Source: Aeromicrobium fastidiosum (GTDB taxonomy: Bacteria; Actinomycetota; Actinomycetes; Propionibacteriales; Nocardioidaceae). Taken from it: DNA of 64,000 nucleotides. This document shows, piece by piece, positions 42,368 through 51,693 of this stretch; within the stretch, counting starts at the first letter, position 1, and each line of letters opens with the position of its first letter. The position numbers and the translations under genes were made by a program. The notes under the pieces are model-generated. The model had not been told where the DNA came from, ran no database searches, and worked only from the letters and a program-made list of their open reading frames with translations. Location: positions 3,596,001-3,660,000 of the forward strand of contig NZ_JAGIOG010000001.1 of NCBI RefSeq assembly GCF_017876595.1. The letters run 5' to 3'.

Positions 42368-45160
42368 ATGATGGACACGTCCACAAGACAACTGGGAGTG
42401 AACATGCCGCAATCCGGCCAGGAACGTCCGCCCGTCATCCACGAGGGTCTCCCGACCCAACTGCCTGACATCGACCCCGACGAGACAGCTGAGTGGCTCA
42501 GCTCCCTCGACGAGATGGTCGACAGCCGCGGACGCAGTCGTGCTCGTTACGTCATGCTCAAGCTCCTCGAGCGGGCCCGCGAGCAGAACGTCGGCGTGCC
42601 GGCTCTGCGCAGCACCGACTTCATCAACACCATCCCGCCGGAGCGCGAGCCGTGGTTCCCCGGCAACGAGGCGATCGAGCGCCGCATCCGCTCCTACATC
42701 CGCTGGAACGCCGCCGTCATGGTGTCGCGCGCCAACCGTCCCGGGCTGGGCGTCGGCGGCCACATCGCGTCGTACCAGTCGGCGGCGAGCCTCTACGAGG
42801 TCGGCTTCAATCATTTCTTCCGCGGCAAGGACCACCCCGGCGGTGGCGACCACATCTACTTCCAGGGCCACGCGGCACCCGGCATCTACGCCCGCTCGTT
42901 CCTCGAGGGCGGATTCGACGAGCAGCAGATGGACCGCTTCCGTCAGGAGCACTCGCACGGTGCCGGCAACGGCCTCTCGTCGTACCCGCACCCGCGCCTC
43001 ATGCAGGACTACTGGGAGTTCCCGACGGTCTCGATGGGCCTCGGCGGCATCAACTCGATCTACCAGGCGCGCTTCAACCGCTACCTGCACAACCGTGGCA
43101 TCAAGGACACCAGCCAGCAGCACGTCTGGACGTTCCTCGGCGACGGCGAGATGGGCGAGGTCGAGTCGCTCGGCGCGATCGGCGTCGCTGCACGCGAAGA
43201 GCTCGACAACCTGACCTGGGTCGTCAACTGCAACCTGCAGCAGCTCGACGGTCCCGTGCGCGGCAACGGCAAGATCATCCAGGAGCTCGAGTCCACGTTC
43301 CGTGGCGCGGGCTGGAACGTCATCAAGGTCGTGTGGGGACGTGAGTGGGACGATCTGCTCGCCCGCGACACCGACGGCACGCTGGTCAACCAGATGAACC
43401 GGACGCCCGACGGCGAGTTCCAGACCCTCTCGGTCGAGACGGGTGCCTACAACCGCGAGAAGTTCTTCGGTCCCGACCCGCGTCTGCAGAAGATGGTCGA
43501 GCACCTCACCGACGGCGACATCGAGCGTCTCCCCCGCGGCGGTCACGACTACCGCAAGGTCTACGCCGCGTTCGAGGCCGCCCAGAAGCACACGGGCCAG
43601 CCGACCGTCATCCTGGCGCACACCGTCAAGGGCTGGCTGCTGGAGTCGTTCGCCGGTCGCAACGCGACGCACCAGATGAAGAAGCTCACCAAGGACGACC
43701 TCAAGGGCTTCCGCGACCGCCTCAACATCCCGGTCACCGACGAGCAGATCGACGGCAGCGACATCGCGCCGTTCTACCACCCGGGCCCCGACAGCGAAGA
43801 GATCCAGTACATGAAGGCGCGCCGCGAGGCGCTCGGTGGGTCGCTGCCCAAGCGCGTCGTCGACCCGACGCCGGTCAAGCTGCCCGACCCGAAGGTCTAC
43901 GAAGAGCTCAAGAAGGGCTCGGGCAAGCAGCAGATCGCCACGACCATGGCGTTCGTCCGTCTGCTCCGCGACCTCATGAAGGATCCCGAGATCGGACGTC
44001 GCATCGTCCCGATCGCGCCCGACGAGTACCGCACGTTCGGCATGGACTCGATGTTCCCGTCGGCCAAGATCTACAACCCGGCCGGCCAGACGTACGAGTC
44101 GGTCGACCGCAAGCTGCTGCTGGCCTACAAGGAGTCGGCGCAGGGCCAGCTCCTGCACGAGGGCATCAGCGAGGCCGGTGCCATGGCGTCGGCGATCGCG
44201 GCCGGCAGCTCGTACGCGACGCACGGCGAGCCGATGATCCCGGTCTACATGTTCTACTCGATGTTCGGCTTCCAGCGGACGGCCGACTCAATCTGGGCCA
44301 TGGCCGACCAGCTCGCCCGCGGCTTCCTGATCGGCGCGACCGCCGGACGCACGACGCTGACGGGCGAGGGCCTGCAGCACGCCGACGGCCACTCGCCGCT
44401 CATCGCGCAGACCAACCCCGCGGTCGTGCACTACGACCCCGCGTTCAGCTTCGAGATCAGCCACATCGTCAAGCAGGGCCTCGAGCGGATGTACGGCACG
44501 ACCGACACCCACCCGCACGGCGAGGACGTCATCTACTACCTGACGGTCTACAACGAGGCCTTCAACCAGCCGGCCGAGCCCGAGGACGTCGACGTCGAGG
44601 GACTGCTCAAGGGCGCGTACATCTACCGCAAGGCGTCCGGCGACGGCGTGCCGGCGCGCATCATGGCGTCCGGCGTGGCCGTGCCGTGGGCGCTGCGTGC
44701 CCAACAGATCCTGGCGGACGATTACGGCGTAGCCGCCGACGTCTGGTCGGTCACGTCGTGGAACGAGCTGGCGCGCGACGCGATCGCCGCCGAGAAGTGG
44801 AACCTCAACAACCCCGGTGAGTACAGCAAGATGCCGTACATCACGTCGCGGCTCATGGACAGCAGTGCCGTCACGGTCGCCGTCAGCGACTACATGCGCG
44901 CCGTGCCCGACCAGATCGCCCGCTGGGTGCCCGGACCGTGGCAGTCGCTCGGTGCCGACGGATTCGGCTTCGCCGACACGCGCGCGGCAGCTCGCCGGGT
45001 GTTCCAGATCGACGCCGAGTCGATCGTGGTGTCGGTGCTGCAGACGCTGGCCCAGCGCGGCTCGGTGCCGCCTGAGAAGGCCCGTGAGGCGTTCACCCGC
45101 TTCCGCATCGACGACCCGACTGCCGTTGCAGGCGTCGAGCAGGTGGGCGGCGACGCTTGA
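42368..45160 (+). CDS. aceE: Pyruvate dehydrogenase E1 component (homodimeric)
   Basis: 930 residues, the usual size of the homodimeric E1. Decarboxylates pyruvate with thiamine diphosphate and passes the acetyl group to lipoyl-E2. Cofactor motif [12 protein letters not shown] to [15 protein letters not shown], substrate-channel His in [16 protein letters not shown], and [17 protein letters not shown] are all present. Start ATG at 42368 (or 42371), with GGAGG just before. E2 and E3 genes are not in the window. A perfect dyad lies 45 bp upstream. Confidence 0.97.
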   Translation: MMDTSTRQLGVNMPQSGQERPPVIHEGLPTQLPDIDPDETAEWLSSLDEMVDSRGRSRARYVMLKLLERAREQNVGVPALRSTDFINTIPPEREPWFPGNEAIERRIRSYIRWNAAVMVSRANRPGLGVGGHIASYQSAASLYEVGFNHFFRGKDHPGGGDHIYFQGHAAPGIYARSFLEGGFDEQQMDRFRQEHSHGAGNGLSSYPHPRLMQDYWEFPTVSMGLGGINSIYQARFNRYLHNRGIKDTSQQHVWTFLGDGEMGEVESLGAIGVAAREELDNLTWVVNCNLQQLDGPVRGNGKIIQELESTFRGAGWNVIKVVWGREWDDLLARDTDGTLVNQMNRTPDGEFQTLSVETGAYNREKFFGPDPRLQKMVEHLTDGDIERLPRGGHDYRKVYAAFEAAQKHTGQPTVILAHTVKGWLLESFAGRNATHQMKKLTKDDLKGFRDRLNIPVTDEQIDGSDIAPFYHPGPDSEEIQYMKARREALGGSLPKRVVDPTPVKLPDPKVYEELKKGSGKQQIATTMAFVRLLRDLMKDPEIGRRIVPIAPDEYRTFGMDSMFPSAKIYNPAGQTYESVDRKLLLAYKESAQGQLLHEGISEAGAMASAIAAGSSYATHGEPMIPVYMFYSMFGFQRTADSIWAMADQLARGFLIGATAGRTTLTGEGLQHADGHSPLIAQTNPAVVHYDPAFSFEISHIVKQGLERMYGTTDTHPHGEDVIYYLTVYNEAFNQPAEPEDVDVEGLLKGAYIYRKASGDGVPARIMASGVAVPWALRAQQILADDYGVAADVWSVTSWNELARDAIAAEKWNLNNPGEYSKMPYITSRLMDSSAVTVAVSDYMRAVPDQIARWVPGPWQSLGADGFGFADTRAAARRVFQIDAESIVVSVLQTLAQRGSVPPEKAREAFTRFRIDDPTAVAGVEQVGGDA

Positions 45161-45208
45161 CAGACGCCTCGTCGCAGGGGTTGGGCATGGACGCCTAAGA
45201 TGGCGTCC

Positions 45209-46255
45209 ATGCCCCGTTGGTTCCGCGCCTTCCTCTCCTGGCCGTACGCGTTCGCGTTCTGCCTGTCGGTGGGCGTCGGAGCCACCGCAATCTACTTCTC
45301 GCAGCACCTCGACGTCGGCCTGAAGGATCCCGAGGGGTTCCTCGGCCCGGCCTACATCCGTCTGCCGATGCTGGGCGTGCTGCTGTTCGCCGCGGGCCTC
45401 GCGCCCCAGGCCATCCAGCGCTACGGCATCAAGCACGTCTTCTCAGGCATGCGCAACATCGTGCGCGACGAGTGGACGCTCAAGCGCGTCGGCTACGCCG
45501 CGACCGGCATGGTGTCGTTCTACGTCTGCTACGTGAGCTACCGCAACCTCAAGAGCTACCTGCCCGAGCTCACCAACACGCTGCACGACCGTGCGTTGCT
45601 GCAGCTCGACCACGTCCTGTTCTTCGGCAACAACCCCGCCGAGGTGCTGCACTCGGTGCTCGGCACGACGATCGCCGCCCAGGTGCTGGCCGTCCTCTAC
45701 GTGCTCTACCTGCCGGTCGTGCCGATCACGGTCGCCGCCGTCCTGGTGCTGCACCGCGACGTCACGGTGGGTGCCTGGTACGCCACGGCGGTGAGCCTCA
45801 ACTGGGTGCTCGGCGTCGTCAGCTACTACAGCCTGCCGACCCTCGGCCCGGCCTTCTACGAGCCGCAGCGGTTCGCCGATCTGCCCGACAACGGTGCGAC
45901 CCAGCTGCAGATGTCACTGCTGCGCGGTGCGTTCGGCTACAAGGAGGATCCGCAGGGCGACAAGATCTTCGGCATCGCCGGCTTCGCGTCGCTGCACGTG
46001 TCGGTCGTCTTCACCCTCGCGCTGTTCCTGCACTACGCCGGCATCGCCCGCGCGATCCGCTACGTCGCGTGGATCTACCTCGCGTTCACGATCACGGCGA
46101 CGCTGTACCTCGGCTGGCACTACGTCGCCGACGACCTCGGTGGCCTGCTGATCGGATGGGTCGCCGTCGCGGTGGGTGCCTGGGCCACGGGCAACACCCG
46201 ATGGCAGAAGCGTCGACGGCTCGAGGCCGCCGACCAGGTCGAGCCCGTCAGCTGA
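45209..46255 (+). CDS. PAP2-family membrane protein (inositolphosphotransferase-like)
   Basis: 348 residues, six or more membrane helices. C-terminal PAP2 motifs: SYYSLPTLGPAFYEP, GIAGFASLHVSVVF (SxxxH-type) and YLGWHYVADDLGG (HxxxD). Related to Aur1/Ipt1-like lipid phosphotransferases and phosphatidic-acid phosphatases; probably modifies a membrane lipid. The ATG at 45209 is preferred over 45200 because TAAGAT lies seven bases before it and overlaps the upstream ATG. Ends eight bases inside the convergent hydrolase gene. Confidence 0.85.
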   Translation: MPRWFRAFLSWPYAFAFCLSVGVGATAIYFSQHLDVGLKDPEGFLGPAYIRLPMLGVLLFAAGLAPQAIQRYGIKHVFSGMRNIVRDEWTLKRVGYAATGMVSFYVCYVSYRNLKSYLPELTNTLHDRALLQLDHVLFFGNNPAEVLHSVLGTTIAAQVLAVLYVLYLPVVPITVAAVLVLHRDVTVGAWYATAVSLNWVLGVVSYYSLPTLGPAFYEPQRFADLPDNGATQLQMSLLRGAFGYKEDPQGDKIFGIAGFASLHVSVVFTLALFLHYAGIARAIRYVAWIYLAFTITATLYLGWHYVADDLGGLLIGWVAVAVGAWATGNTRWQKRRRLEAADQVEPVS

Positions 46256-47213
46256 TCGCGGGCTCGCTGGCCGCCACCGGCGCGGCGGCGGACGGGTCGA
46301 CGCTCTCGAGCTGGTACTGGTCGCCGCGGCGCAGCAGCGCCCTCCACCGTCCCCGGTGGTACGACGCCGGGGCATTGGCCTCGATGAACTCCACGACGAT
46401 GCGCGAGAAGTCCTCGGCATGGTCGCGGTGCGGGAAGTGCCCCGAGTTCTCGAACACGTGGACGTCCTGCACCTGCGTGGGTGCCGAGTCGGCGTGCGAA
46501 GCCGGGATGACCATGTCGTTGCGTCCCCAGACGACCATCACCGGCATGAGCCGCGCGAGATAGCTGCGATCGGTCATCGTGACGTACTGGCCGCGCCAGT
46601 TGAGGACGTGGCTCGTGACGCGCTGCACCGCGGTGCGCTGGGCCGGGTCGGCGAGCGACTCGTAGATGCGGGCGACCTCACCCAGGTCGCGCGTGGCGCT
46701 GAGGGGAAGCCTCGACAGGGACGTCAGCGCGCCACTCACGAGCGGACGCCACGGACGGAGGGTCGCAGCGGCGATCATCAGTCCGCTACCGGGCACGGTC
46801 AGGAACCGGATGAGCGGCGTGACCTCCCTGCCCAGCCCACCGGTCGAGACCAGCACGACGCGCTCCGTGCGGTCGGGGAACTGGTAGGCGAACTGCATCG
46901 CCACCCCTCCCCCGAAGCTGTGGCCGATCACCGTGACCTTGTCGATGCCGAGCACCGTCAGGAGGTCGCGCATGCCGTTGGCGTAGCCGCCGAGCGAGTA
47001 GTCGGCATCGGGCTTGTCGGACTCGCCATGACCCAGCAGGTCGGGCGCGATGACCGTGTAGTGCTCGGCCAGCGACGGCATGACGTCGACCCACGTCGAG
47101 GAGTCGCACGCGAGGCCGTGCAGCAGGAGCAGCGCCGGACCGGAGCCTGCGATGCGAAAAGCCCTGCGATAGCCGTGAACGACGACGTACTGGACGTCCT
47201 CGATGCTTTCCAT
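46248..47213 (-). CDS. Alpha/beta hydrolase
   Basis: 321 residues: oxyanion strand LLLHGLACDSSTW, nucleophile elbow GHSFGGGVA (Ser), Asp in VVWGRNDMVIP and His in ENSGHFPHRD. Substrate unknown. The ATG at 47213 follows TACACT by six bases (leaderless), excluding the ~200-residue upstream extension of the frame. Divergent from the ACP-like gene, with both -10 hexamers inside a 49-bp gap. Confidence 0.9.
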   Translation of the reverse strand: MESIEDVQYVVVHGYRRAFRIAGSGPALLLLHGLACDSSTWVDVMPSLAEHYTVIAPDLLGHGESDKPDADYSLGGYANGMRDLLTVLGIDKVTVIGHSFGGGVAMQFAYQFPDRTERVVLVSTGGLGREVTPLIRFLTVPGSGLMIAAATLRPWRPLVSGALTSLSRLPLSATRDLGEVARIYESLADPAQRTAVQRVTSHVLNWRGQYVTMTDRSYLARLMPVMVVWGRNDMVIPASHADSAPTQVQDVHVFENSGHFPHRDHAEDFSRIVVEFIEANAPASYHRGRWRALLRRGDQYQLESVDPSAAAPVAASEPAIS

Positions 47214-47262
47214 CGCCTCAGTGTAGGGGCGGGACGTGTCGCCACGTCGGTAGACTGCGAAG

Positions 47263-48087
47263 GTGCCTTCCTCTTCCTCGGTCCAGGAGCAGCTGACCGA
47301 CATCCTCGTCCGGGTCGTCAGCTGCCCGGCCGATGCGGTCGTCCCCACTGCGGTCCTGGCTGAGCTGGGCACCGACTCGCTCACGATCGTCGAGGTCGGC
47401 GAAGAGCTCGGCCGCCGGTTCGGCGTCCGCCTGTCCGACGCCGCGATCGACTCCATGGTGACGGTGCAGGACGCGGTCGACGCGGTGCTGGCCGAGACGC
47501 GCCGTCGCGCCGAGGAGTCCGCTCCGGCCGCAGCCGCCGTCGCGGCGTCCCGCCCCGCTGCCCCTGCCGCTGCGCGACCGGCCGCGCCGGTTCGTCGCCG
47601 CCGCAAGAGCAGCTTCGCCGCCATCTTCGTGTTCTTCGGCCTGGTCATCGGCGGTGTGCTGGGCCTCGGCGGTGCTGCGCTCGTCAGCGCCACTGGCATC
47701 GGCGACGTCGACCTGCCCGCGATCGGGGCCTCCCCGACGACGGCGACGCCGACCGCGGAGCCCACCGAGGAGACGACCCCCGCGCCGACGAGCCCGACCG
47801 AGGACCCCAAGCCGACCATCAACACGTCCAGCGAACGGGTGTCGCCGGGTGAGCGGTTCCTGCTGAGCGGCGCGTTCCCGGGCAGCCCCGACGGTCAGCC
47901 GCTGCAGGTCGAGGTCAAGGACGGTCCGGGGGCGGGCTGGGACGACTTCCCGATCCAGACCACGGTGCGCGACGGAGGCATCTTCCGCACCGAGCTCTAC
48001 ACGTCGCGCACGGGTGAGCGCCAGTTCCGCGTCACCAACACCACGACGGGCGAGTCGACCCCGACCGTCAAGGTCACGATCGGCTGA
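47263..48087 (+). CDS. Membrane-tethered acyl-carrier-protein-like protein
   Basis: 274 residues. Residues 1-80 form an acyl-carrier domain with the phosphopantetheine motif ELGTDSLTIVEV (Ser39). Then an Ala/Pro linker, a basic stop-transfer stretch (VRRRRKSS), one membrane helix (about 118-144), a Thr/Pro/Glu-rich stalk (158-187) and an extracytoplasmic beta domain (190-274). The carrier domain should face the cytoplasm. GTG start after TAGACT at six bases (leaderless). In mycobacteria a free ACP lies near aceE; this fusion is unusual. Confidence 0.8.
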   Translation: MPSSSSVQEQLTDILVRVVSCPADAVVPTAVLAELGTDSLTIVEVGEELGRRFGVRLSDAAIDSMVTVQDAVDAVLAETRRRAEESAPAAAAVAASRPAAPAAARPAAPVRRRRKSSFAAIFVFFGLVIGGVLGLGGAALVSATGIGDVDLPAIGASPTTATPTAEPTEETTPAPTSPTEDPKPTINTSSERVSPGERFLLSGAFPGSPDGQPLQVEVKDGPGAGWDDFPIQTTVRDGGIFRTELYTSRTGERQFRVTNTTTGESTPTVKVTIG

Positions 48088-48090
48088 CGG

Positions 48091-48621
48091 TCAGATCACC
48101 TGGTGCAGCCAGCGCACCGGGGCACCGTCGCCGGCGTGCCGGAACGGCTCGAGCTCGGCGTCCCACGCGAGTCCCAGCAGGCCGTCGAGCGCCGTGTCGA
48201 GATCGACCTCGCCGAGCGCGGCCTTGACCCGGAACGCCTTGATGCGGTCCTCGGGGATGAGAATGTCGCCGTGCAGGCCCGTCATGGCGTGGAAGATGCC
48301 GAGCGCCGGCGTGTAGGAGTAGCGCGCACCCTCGGTGGACGCCGTCGGCTCCTCCGTGACCTCGAAGCGCAGCTGCTCCCATCCGCGGAGCGCCGATGCG
48401 ATCGCTGCCGCGGTGCCTGCAGCGGCCTGCCACGACAACTCGGCGCGGTAGGTGCCGGGCTCGGCCGACTGGGGCACCCAGGCGAGATCGGGCGTGCCAC
48501 CGAGAACGCCGGCCACTGCCCACTCCACGTGGGGGCACAGCGCAGACACGGAGGAGTGCACGAAGAGCACTCCCCGCGTCGGGGTCGTCGGCATGGACAT
48601 GCCGTTGTTCGATACAGCCAT
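48091..48621 (-). CDS. DUF3145 family protein
   Basis: 176 residues: GVLFVHSSVSALCPHVEWAV, AELSWQAAAGTAA, LGIFHAMTGLHGDILIPEDR, FRHAGDGAPVRWLHQVI. DUF3145 is an Actinobacteria-specific family often encoded near fatty-acid synthesis and aceE genes; function unknown. ATG after GGGAGGCACC. Convergent with the ACP-like gene (3-bp gap). Confidence 0.92.
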   Translation of the reverse strand: MAVSNNGMSMPTTPTRGVLFVHSSVSALCPHVEWAVAGVLGGTPDLAWVPQSAEPGTYRAELSWQAAAGTAAAIASALRGWEQLRFEVTEEPTASTEGARYSYTPALGIFHAMTGLHGDILIPEDRIKAFRVKAALGEVDLDTALDGLLGLAWDAELEPFRHAGDGAPVRWLHQVI

Positions 48622-48725
48622 GGTGCCTCCCTAGTTCGCCTTCCCCAGCGTCACGGGAGCACCTGCGACCTATTGTGACGTACGTTGGCCCGTGCGGACA
48701 ACACCCACCCGTCAAGGAGTGTCAG

Positions 48726-49034
48726 ATGACGACCACCGTGCACGACAACGCCCCGGAGTCACGATTCGAGATCACGATCGACGGCCGTCTCGCCGGCTTC
48801 GTCGACTACCGCAGGGATGGTGACGAGTACGCGCTGCCGCACACCCGCGTCTACCCCGAGTTCGGGGGCCGCGGGGTCGGCAGCCAGCTGATCGTCGGCA
48901 CCCTGCAGGAGATCGCGGCGCGGGGCGGGACGGTGCTGCCGTACTGCCCGTTCGTGCCCAAGGTCATCCTCGACAACCCCGAGTACCTCGACCTCGTGCC
49001 CGAGGGGCAACGGGCGACGTTCGGCCTCGACTGA
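48726..49034 (+). CDS. Small GNAT-like N-acetyltransferase (YidJ/GCN5-related short form)
   Basis: 102 residues, the short single-domain form: FEITIDGRLAGFVDYR, HTRVYPEFGGRGVGSQLI (acetyl-CoA loop), VLPYCPFVPKVILDNPEY. Substrate unknown. ATG 48726 after AAGGAG; the longer open frame upstream is not coding. Divergent from DUF3145. Confidence 0.9.
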   Translation: MTTTVHDNAPESRFEITIDGRLAGFVDYRRDGDEYALPHTRVYPEFGGRGVGSQLIVGTLQEIAARGGTVLPYCPFVPKVILDNPEYLDLVPEGQRATFGLD

Positions 49035-49035
49035 G

Positions 49036-49464
49036 TCAGCCGACCGCGTGGGCGACGATGCCGTTGTCGCGCCAGAGCTCGAGCACCGACTCCTTGTCGT
49101 CCCACGCCTCCAGCGGCGTGAAGCCGTCGTCGGCGATCTGCTGCAGGATCTCCTTCTTGATCACGACATCCTTGCGGTAGTCGCCGACGATGCGCATGTA
49201 GAGCGCGTCGTACGGGACGTCGTGGGCCACGAGCCAGTCGAGCGACAGGTCGCGCCACACGAACTCACGCGACGTCACGACGATGACGGCGCGCCCCTTC
49301 TCGTGCTGCTCCCGCGCAGCCTCGACGACGTCCTCGTGCGCGGGGCACGTCGCCGAGGCAGCGTGGAAGGCGGCGAAGTCCTTGTCGTCGCCCTCGATGA
49401 GGTGGACGATCTCGCTGGTGTCGCACAGCGTCCCGTCGAGGTCGAAGATCACGGCGTCGCGCAT
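49036..49464 (-). CDS. HAD-family phosphatase, polynucleotide-kinase phosphatase-like
   Basis: 142 residues: motif I VIFDLDGTLCDTSEIV (nucleophile Asp and acid Asp), motif II VVTSREFVW, and a C-terminal WDDKESVLELWRDNGIV. The layout is that of the 3'-phosphatase domain of T4 polynucleotide kinase-like proteins. Likely nucleotide or polynucleotide phosphatase. ATG 49464 places the signature at the N-terminus; the tRNA gene lies just upstream. Confidence 0.85.
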   Translation of the reverse strand: MRDAVIFDLDGTLCDTSEIVHLIEGDDKDFAAFHAASATCPAHEDVVEAAREQHEKGRAVIVVTSREFVWRDLSLDWLVAHDVPYDALYMRIVGDYRKDVVIKKEILQQIADDGFTPLEAWDDKESVLELWRDNGIVAHAVG

Positions 49465-49496
49465 GCGGGCTCCATCGGTCGGCGGAGTGTCGTCGG

Positions 49497-49570
49497 TAGG
49501 GAGGGTGGGGCTCGAACCCACGACCCAGGGATTATGAGTCCCCTGCTCTAACCGGCTGAGCTACCTCCCC
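49497..49570 (-). tRNA. tRNA with CAU anticodon (Met elongator or Ile2)
   Basis: Minus-strand cloverleaf: acceptor GGGGAGG with CCTCCCT, D arm, anticodon stem with loop CTCATAA (anticodon CAT), T loop TTCGAGC, discriminator A. Whether C34 is modified to lysidine (Ile2) or not (Met) cannot be told by eye. Confidence 0.93.
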
Positions 49571-49592
49571 GCGGTGGGTGCCAACCTACCGG

Positions 49593-50012
49593 TCACGGCC
49601 CTCTCCCGTTGGTGGGGTTCACCGCCGGCGGCAGGTCGTCGCCGTCGTACTCCGACGCGACAAGTGCAACCAGGGCGTCGCGTGCCTCGGCCACGACGAC
49701 GGTCGACCGCTCGACGACCAGCGTGCCGCCGTTGAGCAGCAGGCTCTCGAGGGAGTCGTCGCTCGCGACGTCGACCAGGGCCGGCACGACGACGCTCCGC
49801 AGCTCGGCGACCGAGATCCTCGCCTCGGGCGGCAGGAGCACGAGTCCGGTGACACCGGCGACGAGGCCCACGACCAGCCCCAGGACGCCTGCGGTCCGCC
49901 GGGCCCTGCGCGACGTGGCCTCGGCCGCGGACCGCCAGGCGTCCCACCGGTAGGCGGCGACCGCGACCTCGTCCACGCGGATCGGCTCGATCGCGCCGTC
50001 GGGATCAGTCAT
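49593..50012 (-). CDS. Single-pass membrane protein
   Basis: 139 residues. Cytoplasmic N-terminus with YRWDAWRSAAEATSRRARR, one membrane helix (about 49-69), then an extracytoplasmic Val-rich domain. No family recognised. Its ATG overlaps the end of the preceding gene by eight bases; third gene of a leftward run of small membrane-protein genes. Confidence 0.65.
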   Translation of the reverse strand: MTDPDGAIEPIRVDEVAVAAYRWDAWRSAAEATSRRARRTAGVLGLVVGLVAGVTGLVLLPPEARISVAELRSVVVPALVDVASDDSLESLLLNGGTLVVERSTVVVAEARDALVALVASEYDGDDLPPAVNPTNGRGP

Positions 50013-50385
50013 GGCGCGCCCTTCGCTCCGGCGTCCCATTGATCATCATCAGCGCGATGCCCGCGAGGACGAAGAGCACTGGCGGCAGCATGACCGGTGT
50101 GAAGTCCATGCCGTCGAAGTCCGGGTCGGGCAACCGCGCGAACGTCATCAGTGCGGCGACGGCGATCGTGATGATCAAGGGGACGGCGGCCCCTCGGGAT
50201 CGAGGTAGGGCGAGCACCGCACAGACCGCGGCCACCACACCGCTGCCTCCGACGACGACATCGAACACGTCGCCGCCGTAGCGGCCCGCCAGACCCCACC
50301 CGACGGCCCAGGCGACGACGGCGGCGCAGAGGATCCCGCGGCACAGGACGACGTGCCGGGCGCGCTGCGTCATGCGGGCCGTCAC
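50005..50385 (-). CDS. Small multi-pass membrane protein
   Basis: 126 residues with about four hydrophobic segments (VVLCRGILCAAVVAWAVGWG, VVVGGSGVVAAVCAVLAL, PLIITIAVAALMTF, VMLPPVLFVLAGIALMM). GTG start overlaps the upstream stop by four bases (GTGA); an ATG four codons later is possible. No family recognised. Confidence 0.65.
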   Translation of the reverse strand: MTARMTQRARHVVLCRGILCAAVVAWAVGWGLAGRYGGDVFDVVVGGSGVVAAVCAVLALPRSRGAAVPLIITIAVAALMTFARLPDPDFDGMDFTPVMLPPVLFVLAGIALMMINGTPERRARHD

Positions 50386-50660
50386 GTCGTCGCCCGGTGC
50401 TTCCACCATGCCCGGGCGACAGCTCCCGACCCGAGGAGCACGTAGGCGAGCAACAGGAGCGCGGCCTTCGGCCAGTGGTTCGTGACGAGGCCGAGCCCGA
50501 CACGCAGGTCCAGACCTGCGCCGCCGTCGAACCAGGAAGAACCGACGACGTGAGCAGCCAGAGTGATGAGCACCCCCGCCGCCGCCCACCGGCGGACCAG
50601 CTGCAGGCGCGGGCTCAGCTCGATGGGCGGCGGGGTCTGGCTAGTCACGCGGCCCATCAT
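50382..50660 (-). CDS. Small membrane protein
   Basis: 92 residues, two hydrophobic segments (AAAGVLITLAAHVVGSSW and AALLLLAYVLLGSGAVARAW). First gene of the three-gene membrane-protein run. An alternative GTG start at 50648 would drop four residues. Function unknown. Confidence 0.6.
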   Translation of the reverse strand: MMGRVTSQTPPPIELSPRLQLVRRWAAAGVLITLAAHVVGSSWFDGGAGLDLRVGLGLVTNHWPKAALLLLAYVLLGSGAVARAWWKHRATT

Positions 50661-50718
50661 CGCACCGGACAGACTCGGTTACTGAACCCGTGGACCGTCG
50701 ACGTCGTACGCTCGCCGC

Positions 50719-50925
50719 GTGATCCAGCCAGCGTCGTCAGCCACGCCCGCGCCGCGACCGAGACAGCTGCTCTACTACGTCCTCATGACGCTGTGGTTCG
50801 GCACAGGGGTGTTCCGGGCCGACCGACCGTGGCAGTTCTGGCTGGCGTTCGCATTGACCTGCCTGGGGGTCTCGTGCGTGCACGCCTGGGTTCAGGAATG
50901 GCGGCGACACCGGATGACCGTGTGA
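50719..50925 (+). CDS. Small membrane protein
   Basis: 68 residues, two hydrophobic segments (LLYYVLMTLWFGTGVF and FWLAFALTCLGVSCVHAW). GTG start preceded by TACGCT with a six-base spacer, which supports a real leaderless gene. Divergent from the preceding membrane-protein run. No family recognised. Confidence 0.65.
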   Translation: MIQPASSATPAPRPRQLLYYVLMTLWFGTGVFRADRPWQFWLAFALTCLGVSCVHAWVQEWRRHRMTV

Positions 50926-51035
50926 GCAGGGTCCCGTCCGATCTTGTCGTCGTCCCTGCCGGGACAGACGAGGACGGCCATCTCGACGGGTGACGCCGGA
51001 CGCGGGACGGCCGAGGAAGACGACCGGCCACTCGC

Positions 51036-51656
51036 TCAGCTCGGACCCGGCCCCAGCAGCGTCGTCGCGGCGTCGAAGGCTTCGTCGAGGCGGCTCGCCA
51101 GCTGGTCGAGCGCGTGGTCACCCGCGTCGCGCCAGCGCTCGAAGGCGACCCGCAGGGCGCTCAGCGCCCAAGCAGCCAACAGCTCGGCGTCTCGAGGAGA
51201 TCGGGGCTCGGGCAACCGTTCGAGGATCACCTCTGACATCAGCACCTCCCAGTCGAACACCCGATCCCTCACCCGCTTCATCAGAGCCGGGGACGACTCG
51301 GCCATCTCGGCGCTGATCCACATCTGCTCGGCGAAGCGGCTGCCGGGCTCGTGCACGGGGTCGAAGGCCCGGCGCAGAGCCGTCCAGATGGGCTCGTCGG
51401 CCGGTCGATCCTGCAGCGCGGAACGGAACGCCGGGCCGGGGTCGTCGAGCCAGGCCATCGCCAAGCCCTCCTTGGACTCGAAGTGCCGGTAGAACGTGCG
51501 ACTCGCCACGCCCGCGGCTGACGCGATCATGTCGACGCTCGTGGCCTCGATACCGTGCTGCTCGAACAGCTCGCGCGCCGCGTCCGACAGGCTGGCACGC
51601 ACGGCCTCGCGGGCGATCGCTCGGCCACCCACGGGGCGATCGGCGGGGTCCGGCAT
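51036..51656 (-). CDS. TetR-family regulator of the P450 cluster
   Basis: 206 residues: N-terminal TetR HTH (ARELFEQHGIEATSVDMIAS, AAGVASRTFYRHFESKEGLA) and a helical ligand-binding C-terminus. ATG after AGGAG. It lies 37 bp downstream of the ferredoxin reductase gene in the same direction, so it is probably the last gene of that operon and may bind the TGAC-N5-GTCA dyads at 54538-54568 (inference). Confidence 0.9.
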   Translation of the reverse strand: MPDPADRPVGGRAIAREAVRASLSDAARELFEQHGIEATSVDMIASAAGVASRTFYRHFESKEGLAMAWLDDPGPAFRSALQDRPADEPIWTALRRAFDPVHEPGSRFAEQMWISAEMAESSPALMKRVRDRVFDWEVLMSEVILERLPEPRSPRDAELLAAWALSALRVAFERWRDAGDHALDQLASRLDEAFDAATTLLGPGPS

Positions 51657-51693
51657 CGGGGCGGCTCCTGTCAGACGGGGGTGGATCAGCGCC

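Noticed and set aside
46248-47825. 525-residue version of the alpha/beta hydrolase
   Set aside because: The extra N-terminus is antisense to the ACP-like gene; a leaderless -10 and ATG at 47213 mark the real start.
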